DNA from: an uncultured bacterium | Lineage (GTDB): Bacteria > Bacillota > Clostridia > Oscillospirales > Oscillospiraceae | Assembly (NCBI GenBank): GCA_947643715.1 | Contig: CANRXB010000004.1 | Location: 1 to 64,000, forward strand | Reading direction: 5' to 3' | Length of the DNA stretch: 64,000 nt | Shown here: piece by piece, positions 10,649-18,721 of the stretch | How positions within the stretch are numbered: position 1 is the first letter of the stretch | How the letters are laid out: each line of letters opens with the position of its first letter | Program-made: the position numbers and the translations under genes | Notes under the pieces: model-generated | What the model was told of the DNA's origin: nothing | The model's database searches: none | The model's input: the letters and a program-made list of their open reading frames with translations, nothing else

Positions 10649-11450
10649 AGCCGCGCTGGACGGCCTGCGCTTTTCGGAGCAGGACAAAGGCCGCATGGTA
10701 GAGGAGCTGATGGCAGGCCGGGAGGTGAGGCGGACGAAACGCCGCGCTCTGCGGCCCTTGCGTGCGGCGCTTGTCGCGGCGTGCTTGTGCCTGGCGCTGG
10801 CGGGGACAGCGCTGGCCGTGGCTCCGGAGGCGGTGGCCCAGCTCATCGAACGGCTGACGGTCCGGGTCTACGCCGATGGTGAGGACAACGGTTATCATGT
10901 GGGCGGCGGCACGATGACCAAGTACCCCCTCAGCGATCTTAGCGAGGCGCTCAACGCCGCCAGCGAGGCCAGGGACGGCCCAGGCGTGGTCCAGCTCCGC
11001 TTCGACCGTTGGGACGAGGTACAGGCTTTTTTGGGGGAGGACGTCCCCTGCATCTGGCCCAACGGCGGCCGGGACTGGGCCAGCCCGTTCTATGTCTATC
11101 TGTTCCATGTCGAGATCGACCGGCTGTGGGGGGTCGATATCAACAGTGTCGATGTGGATCGTGGGGAGGTCTATATCCATATCCGTACAGAGCACTGGCG
11201 GGGTGAGGAGGCGTCCACCGGCCTGAACGGCGATACCGGCGCCATCCAGCAGCTCGGGAGCTATCCCATGGCCAACGGTTCGGTGGCCGAACTGGTCGGA
11301 TACCTGGGGCCGGAGGAGTTCCCCCATGCGTTCTGCAGCGGCCATTTCATGAAAGACGGCATCCTGTATGACGTCACCGCTTTCGGTACGGTGCCCACGT
11401 ATGAGGAGGCCGAGGCCCAGCTCAAGGTCCTTTTGGACAGCTTCGAGTGA
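10614..11450 (+). CDS. Probable anti-sigma factor, single-pass membrane protein
   Basis: A 278-residue protein starting inside the sigma factor gene. Residues 1-45 form a charged cytoplasmic part, one membrane helix spans about 50-70 (ALVAACLCLALAGTALAV), and about 200 residues follow outside. There is no clear ZAS zinc motif, so the sigma-binding mode is unknown. The 35-base overlap with the ECF gene and the topology support a role in holding the sigma factor at the membrane until an outside signal is met. The outer domain is unlike any family I can name. It could alternatively be an effector co-expressed with the sigma factor. Confidence 0.7.
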   Translation: MKRTEQMGQEYRAALDGLRFSEQDKGRMVEELMAGREVRRTKRRALRPLRAALVAACLCLALAGTALAVAPEAVAQLIERLTVRVYADGEDNGYHVGGGTMTKYPLSDLSEALNAASEARDGPGVVQLRFDRWDEVQAFLGEDVPCIWPNGGRDWASPFYVYLFHVEIDRLWGVDINSVDVDRGEVYIHIRTEHWRGEEASTGLNGDTGAIQQLGSYPMANGSVAELVGYLGPEEFPHAFCSGHFMKDGILYDVTAFGTVPTYEEAEAQLKVLLDSFE

Positions 11451-11464
11451 GAAGATCCCCATGA

Positions 11465-11498
11465 AAAAGCGGCCGCTGTCAAGACAGCGGCCGCTTTT
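11465..11498. terminator. Bidirectional terminator, anti-sigma gene / birA
   Basis: A 16-bp perfect inverted repeat (AAAAGCGGCCGCTGTC with its complement) has A and T flanks on both sides. It ends the sigma/anti-sigma transcript and, on the other strand, the birA transcript. Confidence 0.85.
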
Positions 11499-12469
11499 CA
11501 CAGCATCTTTACCGTTCCCGAGGATATGATGTGTTCCTTCCCGTCGTCCCCCGCCACCAGCAGGGCGAAATCGCCGCCCACCCCGGTGACCGTACCGGTC
11601 AAAAGGGTGCCCTCCCCATCGAAGCTCACCCGCCGCCCCAGCGTGACGCAGTGGGTGCGGTAACGCGCCAGATAGTCCGCCCGGTGGGCCGGGAAGTCCC
11701 GGTCGAGCTGGTCCAGCTCCCTCAGCAGGCAGGCGGCGAGGTGGTTGCGTTCCACAGGATAGCCTTCGATGGCCAGAGAGGTGGCGATGTCCTCCAGCCC
11801 CTGGGCGCGGAAGGTGTCGAGGGTCTGGCCCATGTTCACCCCCATGCCAACCACCACGTAGTCCGGTTCCCCACTCTCCGCCAGCAAGGCGAACTCGGTG
11901 AGGATGCCGCACAGCTTTTTCCCGTTGAGGTAGAGATCGTTGAGCCATTTGATGTCCACGGGGGCTCCGCTGGCCCGCTGGACCCCCTCCCGAGCGGCCA
12001 CGGCCACCCAGCCCGTGAGGGTGAGCAGGTCGCTGAGCGGCACCTGGGGCCGGAGGAGCACCGACAGATACAGTCCGTCCCCTTTCGGGGACCGGAAGGA
12101 GCGGCCGTGGGTGCCCCGGCCCCCGCTCTGCTCCTCCGCCAGCAGCGCCCAGCCGGTGGGGGTGGAGGATGCGGCGGCCTTCAAGCGGGTGTTGGTGGAG
12201 TCCACCAGAGCCTCTACCTGGATCTGATCGAAGAACAGATCGTCCTCCCCCAGCAGTGCGGAGATATAGGGGGCGGACAGAGTTGGGGGCGGGCCTGCCA
12301 GACGGTAGCCCTTCCGAGGAGAGGATTGGATGGGCCAGCCGGCCCGACGCAGCGCTTCGATCTCCTTCCACACCGCAGCCCGGGTGACGCCCAGGGCGCG
12401 GCTCATCTCCTCGCCGGAGATATGGCCCTCCGCCCGGGCCAGGAGGGAGGCCACCTGATTGCGTTCCAT
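11498..12469 (-). CDS. birA: Bifunctional biotin ligase / biotin operon repressor BirA
   Basis: A 323-residue protein. Residues 1-60 are a winged helix (ALGVTRAAVWKEIEALRRAG), and about 75-260 are the ligase domain with the biotinyl-AMP loop GGRGTHGRSFRSPKG and the DIKWLNDLYLNGKKLCGIL stretch containing the catalytic lysine region. A small C-terminal SH3-like domain ends it. It attaches biotin to carboxylase carrier proteins and, with the DNA-binding domain present, should also repress biotin genes; no such operator is seen in this window. It is the last gene of a minus-strand run, 12 bases after htrA, and its ribosome site AGGAG overlaps the htrA stop. Confidence 0.94.
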   Translation of the reverse strand: MERNQVASLLARAEGHISGEEMSRALGVTRAAVWKEIEALRRAGWPIQSSPRKGYRLAGPPPTLSAPYISALLGEDDLFFDQIQVEALVDSTNTRLKAAASSTPTGWALLAEEQSGGRGTHGRSFRSPKGDGLYLSVLLRPQVPLSDLLTLTGWVAVAAREGVQRASGAPVDIKWLNDLYLNGKKLCGILTEFALLAESGEPDYVVVGMGVNMGQTLDTFRAQGLEDIATSLAIEGYPVERNHLAACLLRELDQLDRDFPAHRADYLARYRTHCVTLGRRVSFDGEGTLLTGTVTGVGGDFALLVAGDDGKEHIISSGTVKML

Positions 12470-12481
12470 ATCGCTTCGCTC

Positions 12482-13777
12482 CTAGTCCAGCTTCAGGTTG
12501 TCGATGAGGGTGAACGCGATCTCCTGTTCCGCTCCGTTGCGCAGCACGGTACAGGTGAGCTCCCCGTCCACGCCGGTGCGGTAGAGGACCCGGCGGAGAT
12601 CCACCAGGGAGGCCACTGTCGAGCCGTTGGCGGACACGATCAGATCGCCCTTGCGCAGTCCCGCTGCGCGGGCAGGGACGTCGTCGTTCACCTCGGACAC
12701 CTGGATGCCTGGCCGGCCGTCCACGGTGGTGGCGAAGCAGGTGACGCCCATGGCCGGCCTCCAGGTCTCTCCTGTGGCCAGGATGTGGTTGACGAACGGC
12801 ACGGCATCCGACATGGGGATGGCCAAGCCCAGCCCCTCCAGCACCACCGCGTCGTCCACCGATTCACCGTCCTCCCGGACGAGGCCGGTGATCTTGGCGC
12901 AGGTGATGCCCACCACCTGCCCCGATTCGTTGAGCAGGGCCCCGCCGGAGTTGCCGGGGTTGATGGACGCGGACACCTGGATGAGCCCGAGGGCGCTGCC
13001 TGACTCGTCCTCGTCCCGATCCAAGGCGGACACGATGCCCTCCGTCATGGAGCCCATCAGATAGCCCATGGGATTGCCGACGGCGTATACCCGGTCCCCC
13101 ACGGCCAGCTCGTCGGAGCTGCCCAGCATGGCGGGGGTGAGCTCCACCCCGAAGGGATCGAACTTCAGCACCGCCAGGTCGAACTCCTCATCGAAGCCGA
13201 TGACCTGGGCGCTGTAGTAGTCCTTCGAGCCGGACAGGAGCTGGAGCCGGATGGAGACGGCCTCCTCTATGATATGATAGTTGGTGAGTACGTAGCCGGA
13301 GCTGGTGACGACGACGCCGGTCCCCGCGCTGTATTCCGCGCCATGCCAGCGGTCTTTTGGGGCATGGGTGGCCTCGATGCAGACCAGTGAGGGCAGCGTC
13401 GCCTGATATGCCTGCCTGCCGGACATGGCGGGGCCGGAGGGCTGGACCGCTACCTGTACCGAAGGATCCGGCCGGCCCCAAGGCAGGTCCTCGGGGGACC
13501 AGTCGGGCCCGCTGGAGACGTTCCGGCTGATCCAGGGGCGCGGATCTTCCGGAAGGGTGGGTTCAGCGTCGGCCAAGAGGCCGGCGATGCCGTTCACGGC
13601 CCAGAAGCTGATGCCGCCCAACAGAGCCAGGCACAGGATGACGCAGATGGTGGGGACCAGCCAGCGGCGCACGGCGCCTTTCGGCTTTTCCCGGTCCGGA
13701 GCGGCCTGGCGGGAGGGGACGGGGGGCGGCTGGACGCCGGGCCCCTGGGGCCAGCGGTGGGAGAGGTAATTATCCAT
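12482..13777 (-). CDS. htrA: HtrA/DegP-type membrane-anchored serine protease
   Basis: A 431-residue envelope protease. A proline-rich cytoplasmic leader is followed by one membrane segment (WLVPTICVILCLALLGGISF, about residues 40-60), a trypsin-like domain with the triad H168 (TNYHII), D200 (FDLAVLKF) and S277 (NPGNSGGALL), and one PDZ domain at about 340-425 (ARAAGLRKGDLIVSANG). It degrades or refolds damaged exported proteins. ATG 13777 is chosen for its AAGGAGG site eight bases upstream. In many Firmicutes htrA ends the walRK operon; here it sits instead behind a different two-component pair, 97 bases after the kinase, implying control by that system. Confidence 0.93.
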   Translation of the reverse strand: MDNYLSHRWPQGPGVQPPPVPSRQAAPDREKPKGAVRRWLVPTICVILCLALLGGISFWAVNGIAGLLADAEPTLPEDPRPWISRNVSSGPDWSPEDLPWGRPDPSVQVAVQPSGPAMSGRQAYQATLPSLVCIEATHAPKDRWHGAEYSAGTGVVVTSSGYVLTNYHIIEEAVSIRLQLLSGSKDYYSAQVIGFDEEFDLAVLKFDPFGVELTPAMLGSSDELAVGDRVYAVGNPMGYLMGSMTEGIVSALDRDEDESGSALGLIQVSASINPGNSGGALLNESGQVVGITCAKITGLVREDGESVDDAVVLEGLGLAIPMSDAVPFVNHILATGETWRPAMGVTCFATTVDGRPGIQVSEVNDDVPARAAGLRKGDLIVSANGSTVASLVDLRRVLYRTGVDGELTCTVLRNGAEQEIAFTLIDNLKLD

Positions 13778-13874
13778 GGCAGGAAGCCTCCTTACGATTG
13801 GGCGCTGGACCGTCCGGGGCCAGCGCGGATGGGACGCGCATGAGGGCGGGCAGGGTATGACGACAGACAGGGGG

Positions 13875-15299
13875 TCAGGCACGGGTGAGCGTGAACACGA
13901 ACTTGGTCACGCCGTCCTCACTGGTACATACGATGTTCTCCTTATGGCTGTTGAGGATAGTCTTGACGATATACAGCCCCAGGCCCACTCCGTCCCGGTC
14001 GGCGCTGCGGGAGTGGTCGGTCTTGTGGAAGCGGTCGAAGATGAGAGACTGCTCCTCCGGGGGGATGGTCTCGCCCTGATCGCTGATGGTGATAGTGGCC
14101 TTGGCCCCCTTCACGGTCACGCTCAGGCCGAGCACGCCTCCCTCTTTGGAGAATTTGATGGCGTTGTCCAGCAGGTTGTAGCATACCTGGGTGATGGCGT
14201 CCTGGTCCCCCCACACAGGGATAGGCCCGTCGTCAGGGAGCTGGGCGTCCACCTCCAGGTCTTTGGCGTTTACCTTGCTCTCCAGTGTGACCAGGGCCCG
14301 CACCAGGGTCTCGCAGATGTCGAACTGCTGCTGGGCGGCCCGCTCGTCGGACTGGAGCCGGGACAGGTCCAGCATGGAACGCACCAGCCGGGACAGGCGG
14401 CGCGTCTCGGAGGAGATGATCTGGAGATAGTGCCGTTCCTGATCGGCGGGGATGGTGCCGTCCAGGATGCCGTCGGCGAAGCCGGCGATGGTGGTCATAG
14501 GGGTCTTGAGCTCATGGGACACGTTGGCGATGAACTCGGAGCGGCGCTGTTCGCTCTTGGACAGGGAGTCCGCCATGGCGTTGAAGGAGTCCGCCAGCTC
14601 GCCCACCTCGTCCCGGCGGTTGCCCACGTCCACCCGCACGTCCAGTTGGCCCAGGCCGAACTGACGGGCGGCCGCGGCGATCTCCTTGATGGGCTGGGAC
14701 TGGCGCATACTGGTGACGGAGCTGATGATCGCGGCGATGAGCACCACGGCCAGGGCGGTGACCAGCAGGATGGCGAACAGGTCCTGCCACATCCCGCTGA
14801 TGTTGGACGCGGAGGAGGACACCAGCACCAGGCCCTGGAGATATCCCTGGGCGTTGGTGATGGGCAGGCCCACCAGATACCGGGCCTCGTCGTATAGACC
14901 GCCCAAGCTGGTCATGCCCATGAAGGAGCTGGACACGATGCTCCCCACCATGTCCCGGTCCAGGACGGAGTATTGCAGGTCCGTGAGGGCGGGGCCGCCG
15001 CTGGTGGCGTAGACGATGACCCCTTCCGGAGTGGCGACCATGACATGGGAATCGGACACCAGGGCCACCGAGCTGAGGTAGCTCTGGAAAACGGAGGTCT
15101 GCCACACCAGCTCCCCGCCGGATCGGACGGAGTCGGAGGTGAACTGGGCGATGTATTTGGCGTTCCGCTCCAACGTGTCCTTCTTTTCCCGGATGGTGTA
15201 CTGATAGCTCAGCGTTGCGAAGGAGGCCCCCAGCATGAGGAAGGACATCAGCACCATGCTCACCATGGTGGCAAACTGGCGGCCGTACATGGTCTTCAA
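13875..15299 (-). CDS. PhoR/ResE-type sensor histidine kinase
   Basis: A 474-residue kinase with a membrane segment at about residues 12-32, an outside sensor domain of about 130 residues, a second membrane segment at about 165-190 (DLFAILLVTALAVVLIAAII), HAMP, the phosphoacceptor H262 in NVSHELKTPMTTIAGFADGI, and a full GHKL ATPase domain (NLLDNAIKFSKEGG, GVGLGLYIVK). TTG 15299 overlaps the regulator stop by four bases and has GAGGTGA seven bases upstream; ATG 15290 is a weaker option. It is coupled to the regulator gene and followed by htrA and birA. The signal is unknown; an envelope stress role is inferred from htrA. Confidence 0.9.
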   Translation of the reverse strand: MKTMYGRQFATMVSMVLMSFLMLGASFATLSYQYTIREKKDTLERNAKYIAQFTSDSVRSGGELVWQTSVFQSYLSSVALVSDSHVMVATPEGVIVYATSGGPALTDLQYSVLDRDMVGSIVSSSFMGMTSLGGLYDEARYLVGLPITNAQGYLQGLVLVSSSASNISGMWQDLFAILLVTALAVVLIAAIISSVTSMRQSQPIKEIAAAARQFGLGQLDVRVDVGNRRDEVGELADSFNAMADSLSKSEQRRSEFIANVSHELKTPMTTIAGFADGILDGTIPADQERHYLQIISSETRRLSRLVRSMLDLSRLQSDERAAQQQFDICETLVRALVTLESKVNAKDLEVDAQLPDDGPIPVWGDQDAITQVCYNLLDNAIKFSKEGGVLGLSVTVKGAKATITISDQGETIPPEEQSLIFDRFHKTDHSRSADRDGVGLGLYIVKTILNSHKENIVCTSEDGVTKFVFTLTRA

Positions 15300-15982
15300 G
15301 CTGTGGTCACCTCGAATTTATAGCCGACGCCCCAGACGGTCTTGAGGGACCACTGGTCGGAGACGCCCTCCAGCTTTTCCCGCAGGCGCTTGATGTGTAC
15401 GTCCACGGTGCGGGAGTCGCCGAAGTAATCGAACCCCCAGACTTCGTCCAAGAGCTGGTTGCGGGTGAACACCCGATTGGGCGAAGAGGCCAGATGGAAC
15501 AGCAGCTCCAGCTCTTTTGGCGGGGTGTCCACCCGCTTGCCGCCCACCAGCAGCTCATAGGAGTCCAGATTGACCACCAGCTTGTCGAAGCTGAGCCGTT
15601 TCTCCGGCTGTTCCTCCTCGCTGAAGCGGCGCAGCACGGCGTGGATCCGGGCCAGCACCTCCTTGGTCTCGAAGGGCTTGGTGATATAGTCGTCCGCCCC
15701 CATCTCCAGCCCGGAGACCTTGTCCTCCAGCTCGCCCTTGGCGGTGAGCATGATGATGGGGGTCTTCGAGATCTCGCGGATCTTCCGGCAGACGGACCAG
15801 CCGTCCATCCCGGGGAGCATGATGTCCAGGAGTACCAGGTCGGGCTGGACCTGCTGGAACCGCTCCAGGCCCATCAGACCGTCCCCGGCCACATGGCAGG
15901 TCATGCCCTCCTTCTCCAGATAGAGCCGGAGCAGGTCGGCGATGTTCTTGTCGTCCTCGACGATGAGGATGCTGCGAGGCAT
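15296..15982 (-). CDS. OmpR/PhoB-family response regulator
   Basis: A 228-residue regulator. The receiver has acidic residues at VEDDKN, phosphoacceptor D53 in LLDIMLPGMDG and lysine in ITKPFETKEVL; the winged-helix effector occupies about 130-226 (VFTRNQLLDEVWGFDYFGDS, TVDVHIKRLREKLE). ATG 15982 has AAAGGG nine bases upstream; the longer frame from 16003 lacks a site. It leads an operon with its kinase, htrA and birA. A sigma-A-like promoter lies at 16117-16145, giving a leader of about 130 bases. Target genes cannot be deduced, though htrA in cis is the obvious candidate. Confidence 0.92.
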   Translation of the reverse strand: MPRSILIVEDDKNIADLLRLYLEKEGMTCHVAGDGLMGLERFQQVQPDLVLLDIMLPGMDGWSVCRKIREISKTPIIMLTAKGELEDKVSGLEMGADDYITKPFETKEVLARIHAVLRRFSEEEQPEKRLSFDKLVVNLDSYELLVGGKRVDTPPKELELLFHLASSPNRVFTRNQLLDEVWGFDYFGDSRTVDVHIKRLREKLEGVSDQWSLKTVWGVGYKFEVTTA

Positions 15983-16116
15983 TTCGACACACCCTTTCTT
16001 CATGATGGGCTATCCGCCGCTGCGGCAGGGACCGAAAGGCGCCGCAGGCGGAGAAAAGCGTGATGATCTGCGAAGATATTACGATCGGTATCGACCGGAT
16101 GGACCGTCTACTTGTC

Positions 16117-16145
16117 ATTATAGGACGAACAGCGAGAGATTTCCA
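16117..16145 (-). promoter_or_regulatory. Promoter of the regulator-kinase-htrA-birA operon
   Basis: On the minus strand a perfect TATAAT (16122 to 16117) is preceded by a 17-base spacer and TGGAAA (16145 to 16140), four of six matching the -35 consensus. It reads toward the regulator gene with a leader of about 130 bases. Confidence 0.65.
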
Positions 16146-16187
16146 TAGTTTTTTGTAAAATCGTCGATCTCTGGCGCCGAGGCTGGG

Positions 16188-17348
16188 TCACAGGACGTGG
16201 GACCGGTCCACTCCGATGGCGAGCCGGCAGTCCGGTTCCTGAGCCAGCAGCTTTTCGATCAGGGCCTGCCGCACCTGCTCGTCGGAGAGGGAGACGTCAT
16301 AGGGCACCACCACGTCGAACGCCACATGCCCATTCTCGCCGCACCGGAAGTCGTGGACGGTGGCGGCATCGTCCAGCTCCCGGGCCAGCTCCTGGGCCAA
16401 TGTGCGCAGCCGGTCCGCCCTGGGGTCGCCGGTCTCCACCGGATCGAGGTGGATCACGGCCTCCAGGCCGAAACGCCGGCCGAGCTCCCGCTCCGCCCGG
16501 TCGATGACGTCATGGAGCTCCCTAAGAGAGCCGTCGGCAGGGACCTCGGCGTGGACGCTCATCATGCGCCGTCCCGGACCGTAGTCGTGGACGACCAGGT
16601 CGTGTATGCCCAAGATGTGGGGATCGCTGAGGATGAGCTGCTCGATGTCCGCCACCATGTCGGGAGAGGGAGGGGGGCCCAGCAGAGGGTCCAGCGTGTC
16701 CCGGGCGGCGGACCAGCCGGAGCGCAGGATGAACGCCGCCACCAGCAGGCCCAGCCAGCCGTCCAGATCCAGTCCGGTGAAACGTGAGACGACCAGGCCC
16801 ACCAACACCGCCGATGTGGCCAGGACGTCCGTCCGGGCGTCCAGCGCGGCGGCGGACAGGGCGGGGGATGAGATCCGCTTGCCCAGCGCTGCGTTGAACC
16901 AGCCCATCCACAGCTTCACCAGGATGGAGAGCAGCAGGAGAGCTCCAGCCAGAGGGGTGAGGACGGCTTTCTCGGGGCTGAGGATCTTCTCGATGGAGTT
17001 TTGCGCCAGCTCCACCCCCACGAGGAGGATGAGCATGGACACCGCCAGCCCCGCCAGGTATTCCATGCGGCCGTGGCCGAAGGGATGTCGTTCGTCCGCC
17101 CGCTGGGCGGCCAGACGGAAGCCCACTAGAGTGACCGCCGCCCCCGCGGCGTCGGAGAGGTTGTTGAAAGCGTCGGCCGTGACCGAGATGGCGCCGGTGA
17201 GCACACCGGCGCACAGCTTGACGGCGAACAGCAGCAGGTTGAGCCCCAGTCCGGCCGATCCGGCCAGCAGACCGTACCGTTTCCGCACGGCTGGGTCATT
17301 GATGTTCTCATAGTCGGGGACGAAGCGGCGCAGGATGGCGTCCAGCAT
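16188..17348 (-). CDS. Cation diffusion facilitator (CDF) metal exporter
   Basis: A 386-residue transporter with six membrane segments in residues 25-215 and a cytoplasmic dimerisation domain at about 220-300 plus a C-terminal extension. The CDF signature is clear: ITVTADAFNNLSDAAG in the second helix region with metal-binding D residues, then ERHPFGHGRMEYL. The metal-site helix five has ALDARTDVLATSAVLVG. These sites carry Zn, Mn or Fe out of the cell in exchange for protons; the pair in helix two (D and N/D) suggests the MMT1-like group, possibly iron or manganese. GGAGG lies seven bases before ATG 17348. It is monocistronic, separated from the upstream U32 gene by a palindrome. Confidence 0.93.
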   Translation of the reverse strand: MLDAILRRFVPDYENINDPAVRKRYGLLAGSAGLGLNLLLFAVKLCAGVLTGAISVTADAFNNLSDAAGAAVTLVGFRLAAQRADERHPFGHGRMEYLAGLAVSMLILLVGVELAQNSIEKILSPEKAVLTPLAGALLLLSILVKLWMGWFNAALGKRISSPALSAAALDARTDVLATSAVLVGLVVSRFTGLDLDGWLGLLVAAFILRSGWSAARDTLDPLLGPPPSPDMVADIEQLILSDPHILGIHDLVVHDYGPGRRMMSVHAEVPADGSLRELHDVIDRAERELGRRFGLEAVIHLDPVETGDPRADRLRTLAQELARELDDAATVHDFRCGENGHVAFDVVVPYDVSLSDEQVRQALIEKLLAQEPDCRLAIGVDRSHVL

Positions 17349-17411
17349 GGTCCGGCCTCCTCTCAGGCGAAGCGCTATATTTAATAGTATGCCCGGTCAG
17401 GGCGATATAAC

Positions 17412-17441
17412 GATCTGCCTGGGCGGCCGCCCAGGCAGATC
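17412..17441. terminator. 30-base perfect palindrome after the U32 gene
   Basis: GATCTGCCTGGGCGG is followed directly by its reverse complement. It lies 69 bases past the U32 stop on the minus strand and before the CDF gene. It has no T-run, so it is a likely but not typical terminator or mRNA end. Confidence 0.6.
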
Positions 17442-17509
17442 TGTGTTCGTGCCCGGCCCCAGCCGGCTTTCCTTGGCCCACTGTATCCGGTCCGCCGGAC
17501 GCCGCTGCG

Positions 17510-18721
17510 CTAGGAGCTTGGCCGGTGGGCCCTCACGAGGGACAGCGGCGGAACAGGCTTCGGCAGCTTCATGCGGAACCCGGACTGGGGATGGCGGGGC
17601 TCGCTCAAGGGCTGACCGTCCAGGTCCTCCATCATCGGGGCGGTCATGGGGAAGGCGGGCACATCGGGGCCCACCACCTCGATCTCGTCCCCGGCGGCGA
17701 ACTTGTTGCGCAAGGACAACGTGGCGTTCCCGTCCCCGTCACATGCGGTGACGACGGCCAGCACCTGCCAGTCCCGGACGTATCGGGCAGAGTCGGTATA
17801 CTGCCCCGGCTGTCCGAACCAGAAGCCGGTGGAATAGTGCCGGTGGCTGATTTTGTCTACCTCGGCCCGCCAGGCGGGGTCGAGCGCGATCCCATAAGCC
17901 GCCGCGTCCAAAGCATGGCGGTAGGCGGCGGTGGTCATGGCGGCATAATAGGCGCTCTTGGCGCGGCCCTCGATCTTCAGGGAGTGGACCCCGGCGGAGA
18001 TGAGCTCCGGGACGTGGTCGATCATGCACATGTCCCGGCTGTTGAGGATGAAGGTCTCGCCGCCCTCCTCGAACACAGGGAAATATTCCCCGGGACGTTT
18101 TTCCTCCATCAGAGCGTACTGATAGCGGCAGGGCTGGGCGCAAGCCCCCCGGGAGGCGTCCCGTCCGGTCATATAGTTGGACAGCAGGCACCGGCCGGAC
18201 CAGCTCACGCACATGGCGCCGTGGACGAACACCTCCACCTCCAGCCCCCTTGGGGCCTTGGCGCAGATCTCCGCCACCTCGTCCAGCGAGAGCTCCCGGG
18301 CCAGGATCGCCCGGCTGGCCCCCAGCTCGTGCCAGGCCCGGGCCATCTCGTAGTTGGTGATGCCCGTCTGGGTGGACATGTGCACCTGGACGTGGGGGGC
18401 GTGGCGTTTGCACAGCGCCAGCACGTCGGGCCCGGCGGCGATCACCGCGTCCGCGCCCGCGCTGTCCAGGAATTCCAGATATTCCGGGAGCTGGGCGATC
18501 TCGTGGTTCCGGGCCAGTGTGTTGCAGGTCACATGGACCCGCACGCCCTTGGCGTGGGCCAGAGAGATGGCGTCGGCCAGGCCGTCCCGGTCGAAGTTCC
18601 CGGCGAAGGCCCGCATCCCGAAGGCGGGGCCGGCCAGGTACACCGCGTCCGCGCCGTAGGCCAGGGCCATCTCCAGCCGCTCCCGGTCTCCTGCGGGAGA
18701 GAGCAGTTCCGGCTCAGCCAT
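17510..18721 (-). CDS. Peptidase U32 family protein, TrhP-like (tRNA U34 hydroxylation)
   Basis: A 403-residue TIM-barrel protein with the U32 signature EVFVHGAMCVSWSGRCLLS followed by YMTGRDASRGACAQPCRY, whose cysteines match those in TrhP that bind an iron-sulfur cluster. It starts MAEPELLSPAGD, the usual family opening. Although called peptidase, this branch (TrhP/YegQ, YrrN/YrrO in Bacillus) makes 5-hydroxyuridine at tRNA position 34 from prephenate; the collagenase activity once reported is doubtful here. Its ATG lies inside the end of mltG (eight-base overlap), and mltG next to U32 genes is conserved in Bacillus, which supports the assignment. Confidence 0.85.
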   Translation of the reverse strand: MAEPELLSPAGDRERLEMALAYGADAVYLAGPAFGMRAFAGNFDRDGLADAISLAHAKGVRVHVTCNTLARNHEIAQLPEYLEFLDSAGADAVIAAGPDVLALCKRHAPHVQVHMSTQTGITNYEMARAWHELGASRAILARELSLDEVAEICAKAPRGLEVEVFVHGAMCVSWSGRCLLSNYMTGRDASRGACAQPCRYQYALMEEKRPGEYFPVFEEGGETFILNSRDMCMIDHVPELISAGVHSLKIEGRAKSAYYAAMTTAAYRHALDAAAYGIALDPAWRAEVDKISHRHYSTGFWFGQPGQYTDSARYVRDWQVLAVVTACDGDGNATLSLRNKFAAGDEIEVVGPDVPAFPMTAPMMEDLDGQPLSEPRHPQSGFRMKLPKPVPPLSLVRAHRPSS

